64,000 nucleotides of DNA from Acestrorhynchus altus (GCA_034509495.1 CM067504.1:3041453-3105452), one strand, 5' to 3'. Shown: positions 1 through 12,509, numbered from the stretch's first letter. The notes: a model not told the origin generated them from the sequence alone. Numbers and translations: made by a program.

Positions 1-424
1 GCCTTGAATTCTTATCATTGACAGGATGAGTGCAAGTTTTCCGTTTCTGTAATTACGATAGCGCTTCAGAGAACATCTGCAGATGCTATAATCTTGTAGA
101 AACAAGAAAAGAGTTATCTGAGGTCATAAAAATCAGATGACATTGTACAGATGAATTGCTGGCTGCCCACTGGATGAAGCATAGAAAATCACTTAGACAC
201 TCAATCGAGGATGATTAATGCAGGAAGAGGAGTGCATTACGTCAGTGAAAGTTGAGTTCCTGTGGTTGGAAAAGCTTGAACTTACACTCTTTCTTCCTTC
301 TACTCAAATTTCCCTGTTCTTGAAATATACTCATCGCCAAAACAACAGCAGCACCCAGAAGGAATCAGCTGACGGGGGTGAAACCTGGTGGGTAGGTTTA
401 GGTTTCGAATGAATCGAAGGAAGG

Positions 425-1345
425 GTCTTATCGCTGTACCCGGGTCTGACTCGTGCTGTTGTGTTGGTAGCATCTTTGGCGAGCAAGCATGCCTCCCGAC
501 AAGAGTCCAGAAGTAATTTGAGGAGTTGGAGGATTTCGAGAGGGGTCCCATTGTAGGGCTCTGGGAAGCAGGATACTCTTCTATTGAGTGCATAACAGCT
601 GTGCAGAAGTTATCATAGCACAGTGTTGGCAGCATTGGATAGAAGAAGAGATGCACCAGCGACATGAAGGATCTGGACTTGTGAAGGACAACCGTGAACT
701 GTGAAATAGAACGGATTGTTCGACATGACCCAACAGTCAAGTTTGTGGACAGTGAGCCGTGATGCCCTCCATGAGTCGTCCTGGTGCATCACCACTGGAA
801 GACGGCTGCACGATGCAGGACTACATGCACACAGACCGTTCCAACGAACGTCCTTAACTCCAAAGCACTGACGCCAAAGACTACAATGACTGTCATGGAG
901 TCACTCAGAATAGAAGTCTTGCTTTTGTCTTGGTGGAGACAACCAACGAATCTGTGTGGAGGCCTCTGGTCAGCACTAAGATGAGCTGTTTGTTGTCGCA
1001 TGTCTAGAAGGCCAGGTCTGATGGTGTGGATGTAATTGCACATGATGCCAAATCACTATTGGTCTTCATTACAGACCCTCTGACAGACCAAAGTTACCTT
1101 AATGAGGTCCTGCAACCAGTGGTCCTACCTTTTCAGAACACACACTCCGGTGCTCTGTTCCGACAGGACGACGTTCGTCCAAGAAGTGACCTTGAAGATA
1201 TACTATGCCATGGTCAGTCGCATCTCCTGACCCATCCCATAAACACTCCACCCCTACCGTACAATCTGCAGGAACTGAGTGAGAACATTCAAGCTGCATG
1301 GGATGGATCCTCACAGGACACCATTAGGAACCTCTACAACTCCAT
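425..1345 (+). mobile_element. Tc1-type transposon relic, family B
   Basis: Decayed copy of the most frequent family here. Recognisable transposase pieces include a QDDVRPR-like remnant of the DDE block and a C-terminal ENIQAAWDGSSQDTIRNLYN segment; all frames are broken. Other copies are listed separately. Confidence 0.65.
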
Positions 1346-1942
1346 TCAATGTAGCTTAATTTGATTTTTTTATGATTTGACCTTCCCAACAGCACGGCAA
1401 CCCCACACGTCCTTCTGAGTGCAACTATTTTGGATGATGAGGGTGTTTTGCCTCTCTCTGATGTCAGTAGGAAAGCAGAATGTAAGGCGGTGGAGGAAAA
1501 CTGTGTGCACTGTGGTGGTAAAAACAATACACATGTTCATCAGGAAACTTCAGGCTCAGTAAAAACCACACGTGTGAAAACGAGCTTTCTCTTCTCCAGC
1601 AGAATCATATTCGGCAAATGAATCCTTTTGTCTGTATTAAAGCAGCAACTGAAACCCATAACTGCCACAGCCATTATCTGTGCTTCTCGGCCTGATTGGC
1701 TGTCTGAGGAGATGCTATCAGAGAGGATGTGGAAGGAAGGGGCACAGAGGAAACAAGCAAACAAGAATGTTTTTGGTGTTTTGTCTCTATCAGAAAACTT
1801 GACACAAGTGCTGTAACCCATGACGTGAATGCGGCTTAGTTTCTCAGCATACATTTGTCCTCCAGAAGACAACGATTTAATAAAGGAAGCTCCTTAACAG
1901 CCAGTCAAAGCACTTACACAAGTAGAACAGAGGAGACCCTCA

Positions 1943-3068
1943 CTAAATTGGGATGGAGACAATGGTGGGCAGCTCTCCAATGGGGGGAGGGTTGTACTTT
2001 TCAACTCGCATGAGCCGCCGCAGTATGTCGTCTCTGTCCCTGGGCCAGCAGAAGACGTGTGTGTTCTGGAGCCACTTGGGAACATGGCACTGATGGGGAC
2101 AGAGCTTACATTAGAATGAAGCTTCCATTAAAGGCGAAACATTATGACCACCCCCTTGTTTCACTGTCCATTCTATCAGCTGCTCTGGCCATACGGGAGC
2201 ACGTTGTGGTTCTATAATTTCAGACTGTAGTTCATCTGTTTCTCTGCAGACTTTATTCTCCTCCTTTCACCCTGATCTTCAATGATCAGGACCCCACAGG
2301 ACCACCACAGAGCAGCTATGATGTGGGTGGTGGGTCATTCTCAGCACTGCAGTCACACTGACATGGTGGTGGTGTGTTAGTGCGTGTGGCGGTCACGAGT
2401 GGATCAGACGCAGCAGTGCTGCTGGTGTGTTTAAACACCAACAGCTGAGAACAGTCCACCAACCAGAAACGTCCGGCCGACAGCGTCCTGTGGTCAGCGT
2501 CCTGTGAGCACTGATGAAGGACTAGAGGACGACCGACACAAACTGTGCAGAAACAGATGAGCTTCTGTCTCTGACTTTACATCTACAAGGTGGAGACACT
2601 CGGTAGGAGTGTCTAATAGAGTGGACAGTGAGTGGACACAGTGTTTAAACACTCCAGCAGCACTGCTGCGTCTGATCCACACGTACCAGCAACACACACA
2701 CACACCACCACCATGTCAGTGTCACAGTCTGTAATTTTAGAACTACAAAGTTTTTCTGTGTGGTAAGAGGAGCTGAAACTGAAAACCCGTTTCCAATTCG
2801 AACATTTTTTATAAGCAAAATAAAAACACAGACTAATTACGGCACCTATATGAGCTTTGTTGCATTTAAGCAAAGGAATATTGCCACATGAATCTTACTT
2901 TCTTGGCACCGGGAAACAATACAGGAATGAACCTGAAATTCTTGCAGCCGTTCTGGATGAATTCGTTCTGCAACTGAAAGACAAACAGCACAGTAAAGCC
3001 TATGGAACTGGTTTCCACAGCAACGAAGGTTTGCTCCAGAGAGTGTTTAAAAGTGAACAAATCATTAG

Positions 3069-3104
<36 letters not shown>

Positions 3105-4589
3105 CACACACACCTGCTTGTAGATATAAACATTATTGAGTGTTTCGTCATTTTCCCTGAACACCGAAGCATCAGTCACAATCTCATAATACTTCGGACT
3201 GATGATGATAATGATCAGGTAGTCTTTCTGAAAGAAAAACAAGGATGTGAGCCTCACTGAGAAACACAAACACTATTATATTTTGGTTTCAGGACAAATA
3301 CAAATGAAATCGCCCAGACTACAGGAAGTGATGCCTGTTTTGGTCTGGGTTTGATTTTTATTACCTTCCATAACGCATCACTATCTGGCAACCGAATATT
3401 TATCTTGTGTAGACAGACTGAAATTGTGTCCACTATATCTTACAGGTCTCTCATGCATTATGTAATGCAAAGGACAGTTTCAGGAAGCCCACACAGATAA
3501 GCCAGAAGAGTATAGATGATCCGAACTAGAATTTTTGGTTCAAAAGTGAGCTGCATTCCAACTGTTAAACATGGGGGCGGCAGTAGCGTGATTTGGAGTT
3601 GCCTTGCTGCATAGGGTCCAGGATGTCTTGGCACTATTAATGGACCAATGCATTCTAGATTGTACCAGAAAAGTCTAGAGGAGAGCGTCCGGGTGTGCTC
3701 TTGAACTCCACCTTAATTATGCAGCGCAACGTAGACCCCAAGACTACAGGAGAAATCCAATGCTTTGGATTGACCGTCAGTTATGTCAGTTATTCTCAAT
3801 TTGGACTGTATGTCCAAATGTCTGCGGACACCCCTTCTAATAAACACATTCCCCTATTAACACTCATTCATTCTACTGCCAATAGAACAGGACTCTCTGG
3901 AGCACATGCCTAAGGCCAGACCTAGGCTAAAGGGGGTCTAAAGCCCTCCCAGCATCGAGGTGTGGAGCAGAGGATCTGACGGAGCTCCATCCAGTAGAAA
4001 GTCTTCCCTGGACAGTAGAGGTGGATGCTCCAACAAAAGCAGGATAAACTCTTGATTTCAGAAGAAACAATGAACGAGCAGGTGTCCCGATACTTTTGTC
4101 CATATAGTGTATATATCTGTCCATCTCAGCACTGGCTGAGAGTGAGCGACTCTAAGCTCAACAACCTGAAAGAGGAGTAAAATAGGAATCGCTTACCTCA
4201 GCGATGTACCTCTCCATGAAGTCAATTTTGCTTATGCTTCTAAACTGTTGCTCAAACATGTCAATCTAGAAATAGAGCAGAGACAGAGTCTGATTACCAA
4301 CAGCTACTGACCTGAATCAGGGTCATTTCTTTGCTTGCAGGTGGTCAGTGCACAAAATCTATCACCTTAATGATGGCATCTTAAAATGCCCTTATCCCAA
4401 AGAAGTACCCTCCAGTACGAGACTGGTTTCCTCAACCCAGAAGGTCGGGCCCCTCATCCCTCAGCCTCAGTGTAAAGTTGTTCTCTCTTACGTGAGTGTA
4501 GAAGCCGTTGTGTCTCAGCAAAGCCACAAAATTGATGACCTCTTTAACATGTTTGTCATTGTCGGCTTCGTAAGTGACAAACACCTTCC
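1943..4589 (-). CDS. traf3ip2: SEFIR domain exons of traf3ip2 (five exons)
   Basis: Exons 4589-4492 (98 nt), 4265-4197 (69), 3227-3114 (114), 2973-2899 (75) and 2089-1943 (147) join as phases 1-0-0-0-0 to an uninterrupted frame. SEFIR is a TIR-like alpha/beta fold; its first strand (KVFVTY), the second hydrophobic strand (YLIIIIISPKYY) and the FIPVLFP strand are all present. The C-terminal tail ends in PTIVSIPI, similar in length to human Act1. The donor of the 3114 exon lies at the start of a TG microsatellite. A minus-strand ATTAAA at 1881-1876, about 65 nt past the stop, is a possible poly(A) signal. Confidence 0.88.
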
Positions 4590-6389
4590 CTGCAGCGAGA
4601 GACACAGTCATGAAGCACTCGAAATAAAGACACGTTCACCTGCATGAGGAGTCAGTCTGTCAGACTACACTCTCAAAAAAAAAAGAAAGGTTCTCCACGT
4701 GCGAAGAACCTGTAAATTGATAAAGGATCCTTGCTAGACCGTGTGATCGTATTGGTAATCAAAATATCACACCTGCTCATTTATTTATTGAGGGAAATGA
4801 TCCAATTTTCCAGATCTGTGAGTGTAAAGGTATTTGAACATGTAGGATCAGCAGATCATTAGAAGGTGAAATTCAACCAATGGGAGCCAATCAGGTGTGA
4901 GTGTGGGAGCTTAGAAGAAGAGGCTGCAAGGTTGTAAAAAGTGTTTGGACTCCATCAATCCACCGTCAGACAGATTGTGTACAAATGGAGGAAATTCAAG
5001 GCCATTATCACCCTCCCCAGGAGTGCTCCACCAAAGATCACACCAAGAGAAAGGTGTGTGATAGTCCACCAGCTCACAAAGGAACCCAGAGTAACTTCTA
5101 AGCAACTACAGTCCTTTTTCACATTGGTTAATGTTAATGTTCATGAGTCCACCATCAGGAGAACACTGAACAATGGTGAGCAGGGCAGGGTTGCAAGGAG
5201 AAGCTGCTGCTCTCCAAACAGAACATCTACAGTTTGATTAAGATCTCACGGACAAAGTTTTGTAGACAGGTGATACCAAAAATAAATGGGTTTAAATGAG
5301 AAGAGTTAGGTTTGCAGAAAGAAAAATTGCATTCCAGCACAAAAGCCTAATCCCATCTGTGTCATGTTTGCGATCCATTTTGCTGCATCTGGACCAGGAT
5401 AGCTTTCCATTATCAATGGAACAATGAATTCTGATCAGCAAATTCTAAAGGAAAATATCAGGGAATCTGTCTGTGAGCTGAATCTCAGAGAATGTGGGTC
5501 ACGCGACAAGACAACAACCCTAAGTACACAAGTCATTACATAAAACAATGTTTAAAGAATGGACCAGTCAACGTCCTGATCTTAATCCAGTAGAAATGTT
5601 GCGGAAGGACCTGAAGCAGCTGTTCATGGGAGGAAACCCACCAACAGAACAGAGCTGAAGCTGGTTTGTTTGGAGGAACGGACTCAGATTAGTGCAGGAC
5701 TGATCAACCGTTACCAGAAATGTACTGAAACAAGGGATGACATACTTTTGCCCTGACAGATATGTAATATTGGATCATTTCCCTTAATAAAAACGCGAGA
5801 CGATTTGTTTGATTTGGTTCTCTTTATCTACTTTTAGGAAATATAGAAAATTATAAAGGGTTCACAAACTTGCAAGCATCACTGTATGTGAATGTTTGGA
5901 AGGATGTATATGTATCTCCAACTAGCTGCTCAGGCCCTTTTATCCCTTTCCTCTGTATCTCTCTCGGGACAGTAATAGTATTGGAGGGACAACTGGAGAC
6001 TGTTCTGTTCTGTTCTCCTTTAAAGTTTAGCAAAGTTTCTTCTTATGATTCCTCATGGAGCCGAAAATGGTTCTCCGGCATCGTTCAAAGGATGGTCTTT
6101 AGTATATCCTTTTCAGTGTACGCTCTTAAAACTAAAGATGGGTAAATAGTCAATAACCGGTGTGTGTGTGTGTGTGTGTGTGTGTGCTTTTAAAAGTGTT
6201 CTATTATTGGGTTCCACAGTATTTGATGGCTGGGATTACCGTGTCATGACTTTCTGGCTCTGAAAATGCTGACGGCAAACACTTACAGCTCTGAAGCGAT
6301 AATGAGAGACTTTAATGACATAATAAATGTCAAAAATATCCCATAAAAACACAAATAATATAATAACCTGACACACTCTCGTTCTCTTG

Positions 6390-6437
<48 letters not shown>

Positions 6438-7835
6438 AGATGCTTGCGTAAGAATATATTGTGAAAGATTCTTTTTTTCCTTTTTTTTTTGTATTTCTGC
6501 TTGAATTTGATTTCAAATGTGACACCTGATTGGGTCACGTGGCATGACACTGACCCTAAGCACACAAGTCTACAAAAAGAGGAGAAATTCAGTACTTTGA
6601 CTGAAAGTAAAGTCTAGAACCAACAGAAAATCCCTTCAATCCATGTGCAGGACTGATCACCAGTTTCTGGAGTTACGGGCATCAGGGGCTCTCATAATTT
6701 AATATCGGGTAATCTTCTTTCATTAATATATGTATAAAGTACAATGCTTTAGAGGGCATGTGATACACATCTAATCATGCTTCATGATCTAATCGAGGGG
6801 TGGTGAGATCCAGTCCTGCAGGGCTGGATTCCTGCAGCTTTGTGCTTTTGCTGATCAAGCACACTTGATTCAACTCACCAGCTTATTGCCAGGTTCAGTC
6901 AGTGTGTTGGAGCAGAAACTTCAGCACACCGTACTGGAGTCCTCGGCTACCCAACCCTAATCTAATGTAATCCAATAGAATCATATTTTTAGTCCCATAA
7001 TCCCATTATTTAAACTCCTGTCTCTGACTGATAAGAGAGAGTTTAGTGTAGAAACTTCAGACCCTTTTAGATGGAGGTAAAGAAAAACACAGTCAAGAGG
7101 AAGAAGAATCCAGATTTCTCCTGGATGCCCATATAAATAGAATGATGTTCGGAGAAAAACAACTGCATTCCAGCATTAAAACTCTTCTGTGAAACATGGT
7201 GGTGGCAGTGTCATGTTCGATGCCCTTTTTGCTGCATCTGAACAATTGATGGAACAATTAATTCTGCTTTATACCAGCAAATTCTAAAGGAAAATGTCAG
7301 AACATCTGTCTGTGACCTGAATTTCAGAGAATGTGGGTCATGCACCAAGACAACGACCCTAAGCACACAAATCATTATATCAAAGAACGTTTACAGAAGA
7401 ATAAGGTTAATGGTTTGGAATGACCCAGTCCTGACCTTAATCCAACAGACACGTCGTGGAAATGATTTTATTATATACACTTTTTAAAATATTCAATTTA
7501 CATAACCAGTAATTAGAAAAACAGAGCTAGGATGACTCACTCTGCTCCAGAGAGAGGGCTGCTGTACTCGGAACACTCCTCGGCTGAGGCTGAACAGACG
7601 GCTGCCTGCTTTCATACAATCAACATAATCACACCAACAAACGAAGAAATCATTTTAACTGACCAAGTAAATCTCATCTAAGATTCATTTGTTTGTAATA
7701 AAAACTTTAAAGACTCTCTCACTCAAAACGAGAAGGAAAAAAAAAAACATTACCTGGGAATTAATCCCTGATTTGGTTGGTAGTTCTTAGGACCTGAGAG
7801 AGAGAGGTGAGAGAGCAGAGAGAGAGAGAGAAAGA

Positions 7836-7897
<62 letters not shown>

Positions 7898-7924
7898 AAG
7901 AGAGAAAGAGAGAGAGAGCGAGAA

Positions 7925-7987
<63 letters not shown>

Positions 7988-8013
7988 GAGAGAGGAGAAA
8001 GAGAGAGAGGAGT

Positions 8014-8044
<31 letters not shown>

Positions 8045-8048
8045 TGAG

Positions 8049-8095
<47 letters not shown>

Positions 8096-8099
8096 GAGT

Positions 8100-8130
<31 letters not shown>

Positions 8131-8159
8131 GAGGAGAGAGAGAGAGAGAGAGAGAGGAG

Positions 8160-8200
<41 letters not shown>

Positions 8201-8209
8201 TGAGTGAGT

Positions 8210-8260
<51 letters not shown>

Positions 8261-8309
8261 TGGAGGAGAGAGAGAGGAAGAGAGAGAGAGAGAGAGAGAG
8301 AGAGTGAGT

Positions 8310-8362
<53 letters not shown>

Positions 8363-10236
8363 TGAGTGAGAGAGAGAGGTACAGATTTTCTATATAATTT
8401 TCAATTAAATCAAATAGACTTTGGCTGACAGCAGTCTCGGTTAACATAGGATGTCCAGTTTCAGCTTCAGGGTGTTTTCATCTAAAAGTTCATCACAAAG
8501 GTCATCAGATGCCACTCTAAGAGTTGGGCAACATCAAAGAATGTTACTATTACTGCGATAGTATGCGTCATGATACACTTTGTGGGACTGCAGTGCTGTC
8601 GGGAAGGAAGTTAAAGGTCACCAGGATCAATAACTGATGATAACTGTAGTCTGATCTGATCAATATTTATTGATCTACTCATACAGAAGTGGTGTCTCTC
8701 AGTACAGCGTCGGGTTTAACGCAACACGCCAGACGTCTCTGCCTGGAAGTGTAGAGGTTCCTAATGGTGTCCTGTGATGATCCATCCCATGCAGCTTGAA
8801 TGTTCTCACTCAGTTCTGCAGATGGTGTGGTAGGGGTGGAGTGTTGATAGAGCGTCCAATAGCGTTCCACACATTTTAAATCAGGGATGGGTCTGGGACC
8901 GACCACGGCATAGTATATATATGGTGTGGCAACATCTGGATAATGCTATATATATATACTGTAATCCTTCTAAGATTAGAAACTGGTGTAGCACATCATC
9001 TGCAAATGATTAGACCATCGTTATCACAGGACACCATTAGGAACATCTTCAACTCCATGCCCCAATATCCACAAACCGAAGGAATCAACGACTGCAATGG
9101 TTCCAGACTGTCTCCCAGCAGGCAGCAGGTCATCTTCAGTGGAGATGACCAATGAATCCGTGTGCTCTATTCCAACAGGATGACACTCGTCCACACACTG
9201 CTGCCGTCTCAAGATCTCGTCTTGAAGACACAGATACTACGCCGTGGTCGGTCTCATCTCCAGACCTGTCCCTGATTGAAAATGTGTGGGACACTATTGG
9301 ACGCTCTATCAACACTCCACCCCTACCAAACCATCTGCAGAACTGAGTGAGAACATTCAAGCTGCATGGGATGGATCATCACAGGACACCATTAGGAACC
9401 TCTACACCTCCATGCAGAGACGTCTGGCATGTAGCAGATCAGTCTACACCATTAACGTATATTTGCTGATATTTGAATGAAACGGAGCAAAAAGTATTAT
9501 TTTATTATTATTTACTAATAAAATATCATTTGAATCATATAAGACTCATATTAGTATAATAAATAGGGAGGATCTGAACCACAAAAACAGAACAAAAGCA
9601 CAACTTACATGAAGGTGAACAGGGCACATGGTACTGCAACGCATGATTTTCCCAGTATGTGTCCAATGGGCCCTGCCCACAACAGGCTGGTCTGTGTGAA
9701 GGGCACGGGCAGGGTGGTGGGTAGTAACTGTGCTGAGCTGATGCAGTAGGGATGGAGTGTAGCGAATGTGGCTGTTCCAAACTGCTCCCACCTGCACTGT
9801 GTCCATCCTGCAGAAATCGGGAACTATAGGCCTCGCTCTGACAAACACTGAACTCTCCAGACACCACGCAGGAAGGACAGCTGCCACTGGAGTATCCCCT
9901 CAGCACGCTGTTGTATGATCTTGAGTCGAGCCAGACCTCTTTGTGGGGATCCAGAGAACTGAAACATCCCTCGGCCTGGCTGGGGAAGGGAGTCTGGGGG
10001 CTGTAACCTGCTGGGAGCCCCAAGGGAGGCTGATAGGGACTGTAGTTGGAGCGGACGTCACTGGCCATGCCGCTGCAGAAGTCGGAAGAAGAGGACGGTG
10101 TGCTTTGAAAGGGTTCGTTGCTAAGCGACGTGGGGTCAGCAGGTGAAGGCTTGCAGTCAGCCTGGGGGCTGACACCGCTGGCCTCGGGAACAGAGTGCGA
10201 GTCTGGGAGAGCGTCCTTGGCATCGATTCTACTCAT
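1943..10236 (-). CDS. traf3ip2: TRAF3IP2 (Act1) adaptor, multi-exon, SEFIR domain
   Basis: Act1 is the cytoplasmic adaptor and E3 ligase that binds IL-17 receptors through a SEFIR-SEFIR contact and recruits TRAF6. Exons found on the minus strand, 5' to 3': 10236-9609 (from the chosen ATG), 7605-7541, 4589-4492, 4265-4197, 3227-3114, 2973-2899, 2089-1943 (stop TAG 1945-1943). All introns are GT-AG. The last six exons join in phase and give the SEFIR domain, with segments RKVFVTYEAD, ISKIDFMERYIAE, IIIIISPKYYEIV, FRFIPVLFPGAKK and VPKWLQNTHVFCWP, which match Act1 order and spacing. The first large exon ends in phase 1 but the 7.5-kb exon needs phase 2, so at least one exon between them is unresolved. 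No lesion was seen. Identification rests on remembered family sequence, not a search. Confidence 0.85.
2130..2785. mobile_element. Fold-back MITE, family A copy
   Basis: Begins with a degraded form of the terminal motif (AACATTATGACCACC) and runs through the shared body (gatcaggaccccacaggacc; agtgctgctgg; tttaaacac) into the inverted half. Spans part of the traf3ip2 last intron (2090-2898). Confidence 0.7.
3070..3113. repeat. CA/TG microsatellite at traf3ip2 donor
   Basis: Interrupted (CA)n that directly abuts the splice donor of the traf3ip2 exon ending at 3114, so the donor GT is the first unit of the TG repeat on the gene strand. Confidence 0.9.
3470..4115 (+). mobile_element. Tc1-type fragment and adjoining MITE
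   Basis: 3470-3740 resembles the family C Tc1 relics (aacatgggggcggcagtagc; ccaggat). 3800-4115 starts tatgtccaaatgtctgcgga and ends ttttgtccatatagtgta, the inverted ends of a short non-autonomous element also seen at 27.95 and 36.5 kb. Confidence 0.55.
4785..5795 (+). mobile_element. Tc1-type transposon relic, family C, near full length
   Basis: Ends are inverted: GGGAAATGATCCAATTTTCC at the left and its near complement (TTGGATCATTTCCC) at 5769-5783. The interior has the N-terminal helix-turn-helix region (ORF 4941-5237, FGLHQSTVRQIVYKWRKF) and decayed DDE remnants (aatgtgggtcacgcgacaagacaacaacc). Frameshifts and stops throughout. Confidence 0.75.
6159..6185. repeat. GT microsatellite
   Basis: Short pure (GT)n. 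Confidence 0.9.
6393..6435. repeat. CA microsatellite
   Basis: Pure (CA)n of about 21 units. Confidence 0.95.
6795..6960. mobile_element. Decayed hAT-like MITE
   Basis: Starts gaggggtggtgagatccagt and ends in an approximate inverse (gagtcctcggctacccaacc), a pattern common to short hAT-derived elements in fish. No target duplication could be read. Confidence 0.4.
7080..7460 (+). mobile_element. Tc1-type fragment, family C
   Basis: Shares with 4785-5795 the sequences agcaaattctaaaggaaaat, gagaatgtgggtcatgcacc and the downstream proline/asparagine block, all out of frame. Confidence 0.65.
7541..7605 (-). CDS. traf3ip2: traf3ip2 linker exon before SEFIR
   Basis: A 65-nt exon with acceptor CAG ending at 7606 and donor GTGAGT starting at 7540. 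Only one of its three frames joins the SEFIR exon at 4589: it encodes a Pro/Ser/Gln stretch ending in LSLEQ, then an Arg codon split across the intron, giving EQRKVFVTYEAD at the junction. Human Act1 has a similar LRKVFITY at this point. The exon requires an incoming phase of 2. Confidence 0.6.
7797..8380. repeat. GA polypurine microsatellite
   Basis: About 580 bp of imperfect (GA)n with GAAA, GAGGA and GAGTGA interruptions. It gives long meaningless ORFs on both strands. It lies in the traf3ip2 intron between 7605 and 9609, so the pre-mRNA would carry a CU-rich tract. Confidence 0.95.
8640..8890 (-). mobile_element. Tc1-type 3' fragment, family B
   Basis: Encodes on the minus strand the C-terminal transposase block (SENIQAAWDGSSQDTIRNLY). 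Confidence 0.7.
8990..9430 (+). mobile_element. Tc1-type fragment, family B
   Basis: Carries the DDE remnant ALFQQDDTRPHTAAVSRSRL, then SPDLSLIENVWDTIGRSINT, typical of Tc1/mariner transposases, followed by the shared C-terminal block in another frame. Confidence 0.8.
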
Positions 10237-10253
10237 AGTTTCGTCGTTCTCTT
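9609..10253 (-). CDS. traf3ip2: traf3ip2 large N-terminal coding exon
   Basis: This 645-nt exon has acceptor AG at 10255-10254 and donor GTAAGT at 9608. The first methionine inside it is at 10236-10234 (MSRIDAKDALPD), followed by 209 codons of low-complexity, Ser/Pro/Tyr-rich sequence (for example NYSPYQPPLGLPAGYSP), as expected for the disordered N-terminal half of Act1. The frame is also open upstream to an ATG at about 10341, so the true start could lie in an upstream exon. I could not point to a clear TRAF-binding motif. Assignment to traf3ip2 comes from strand, position and composition. Confidence 0.65.
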
Positions 10254-10341
10254 CTGGGAAATTGAGTGACTGGAAATTACAGCTGACAGAAAAATGTTCT
10301 TTAGGATTGACAAGAAAATTGCTGGGAGCACAATCAATCAA

Positions 10342-11296
10342 TAGAGCTGAAAAACAACATTCACTTCAGCGAAGGCCCGAGGGACCTGTAATGGATGTAA
10401 ACAACACACTTTGTTCCTCAGTTAAAATACCGAGTTCCGCATCATTGGCTGGCTGCAGTGATGAAATGGTGGCACGCAGGCAGGCTTTAAAATGCTTACA
10501 AATGTCCGCAGATAATCAAGGATCAGATACAATGCTAAAAGCAAGCTGAACTGTGGCCAGATTAAATCAATACGCTGTACCTGGAGGACGGTGAGGGTGA
10601 GTAATGCAGACTCCGCAGCATCATTCTGTCAGTTACAGAAGTGTCGATGCCATCTCAAGGCCCCAGGAGGTACATGGACCTACAAGTTAATATTCAAGAT
10701 TAATACCACCATCCTTACTGGCAATTGCAACGCTGGCTGTTCAGGGAGTGGGGTACGATGGCAATCTACCAGTGAGCTGTGTCGTGAAAGGTGGCATTTA
10801 AAGCAATGAGACGGGAAAAGTTGAGATATGACACCGAGACGAACTCCGCAAGGATGCCAGAGACCGATCTTTGAAGAAATCATCGTCTACTAACAGCACT
10901 GATGCAAACGACCCGACTGCAGAACGTCGGAATGCTATTACTGCTGCCTCCGACCTCATACTGGGATATTACCAGCTATCCCATTTACAGTATAAGTGTA
11001 TGTTCCTGTTCTGAAGCTAGGCTTTAAAACCTCAGACAGAACACCAGCACAACACAAATCGCATCATCTCACATACAAAGATCCATCACATCTGCTTCAC
11101 CTGTCACCCGACACCTGGAATAGCAGTTAATTGGACTCCGATTTCTCATTTGATCAATAAATAGGAAATCTTATGAACAGCTTCATCATCATAACATCCC
11201 CAAGCAAAGAAATACCCTAGTGCACCAAGGTTTTAGATCATTGCAACGCTCTCTTGTCAGGATGTTCCAAAAGGAACCTCAGTAGACTCTTTTCAG
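10342..11296. other. No gene seen
   Basis: Between the traf3ip2 large exon and a fold-back MITE. No exon with paired splice sites and no recognisable repeat. The 5' untranslated exon of traf3ip2 may lie here or further right. Confidence 0.4.
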
Positions 11297-11299
11297 TTG

Positions 11300-11755
11300 T
11301 CTCAGAAGACTCAGTTCTCCTCCTCCCTCCCTGATCTTCACTGCTCAGGACCCCACAGGATCATCACAGAGGTATTCTGTGGGTGGTGGGTCATTCTCAG
11401 CACTGCAGTCACACTGACATGGTGGTGGTGTGTCAGTGTGTGTTGGGCTGGTACGAGTGGATCAGGCACATCAGTGCTGCTGGAGTGTTTAAACCCTGTG
11501 TCCACTCACTGTCCACTCTATCAGACACTCCTACCGAGTGTCTCCACCTTGTAGATGTAAAGTCAGAGACAGAAGCTCATCTGTCTCTGCACAGTTTGTG
11601 TTGGTGGTCCTCTAGTCCTTCATCGGCGCTCACTGAGGAGTTTAAACACCCCAGCAGCACTGCTGTGTCCACTCTCACCAGCACAACACACACTAACACA
11701 CCACCACCACGTCCGTGTCACTGCGGTGGTCCTGTGGGCTCCTGACCTACAGTCT
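11300..11755. mobile_element. Fold-back MITE, family A copy
   Basis: Shares the body sequences of the 24194-24968 copy (ggaccccacagg; agtgctgctggagtgtttaaa; tcctaccgagtgtctccacc) and their inverted half; both ends are worn away. Confidence 0.75.
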
Positions 11756-12509
11756 GTAAATATATACTGCTACAAATCTTCTCATAGGGTGGACAATGAG
11801 GGGTCTTCATGTTATGGACAAAATATCAGCACCTGCATTTGTGACCCCACAGAGATCAATACAGGTTGCAAAAGTGCCCGTTTCCACTGGTTGGATGTGT
11901 CCTTCGTCTGCTTAACAGCACGAAAAGTCTCCGAAAAATGAAAGTCTGCTTGAACTTTCAGCGAAAGCTGAGAAAATTTCAATGTAAAATGATGACCGAG
12001 CAGCGCTGACGGAATTTTTGTCTGCCTGACTTCTGTTTGTGGTGTAGATAACTTCACAGGTCGCAACGCCGGGGGGAAGCACCGTAATCCTGTGGAAACT
12101 CATTCGTGACATTCTGTTATATACGTGTGCCTGCCCGCCGCAGAACCAGAGCAACAACTCACGCAGTGTTAACGGGAGCCAGAGCTGAATCATCTCAGTA
12201 CATGTCGGTTCTGTGACCTACAGTGAAAAAGTGTTGAATGAGAAAGGTGTGTGGTGGTGGGTGTGGGAATGCAAAAGGGAAGTCAGAGAGAAAAACACAC
12301 CAGGTAATCATTAATGCATCAAACACTATGATACGGAAGGACCTCCATCAGGGTGACATTGTAACCTAGTCTTTTCAGCATCACCGAGACGATGCATATT
12401 CCAAAATACACTCATCGTCTCCCACGTCGTTCGTAATTATACTTTTTTAACCCACAGTGTTTTGCACACACGGGAATTAATCCTAAGGACACACGCATAC
12501 ACACTTGTG

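Noticed and set aside
7761..8447. Long Leu/Ser and Arg/Glu ORFs on both strands
   Set aside because: They are translations of the GA microsatellite; no codon structure beyond the repeat.
10118..10549. 143-residue plus-strand ORF
   Set aside because: Overlaps the traf3ip2 large exon on the opposite strand; no splice or domain support.
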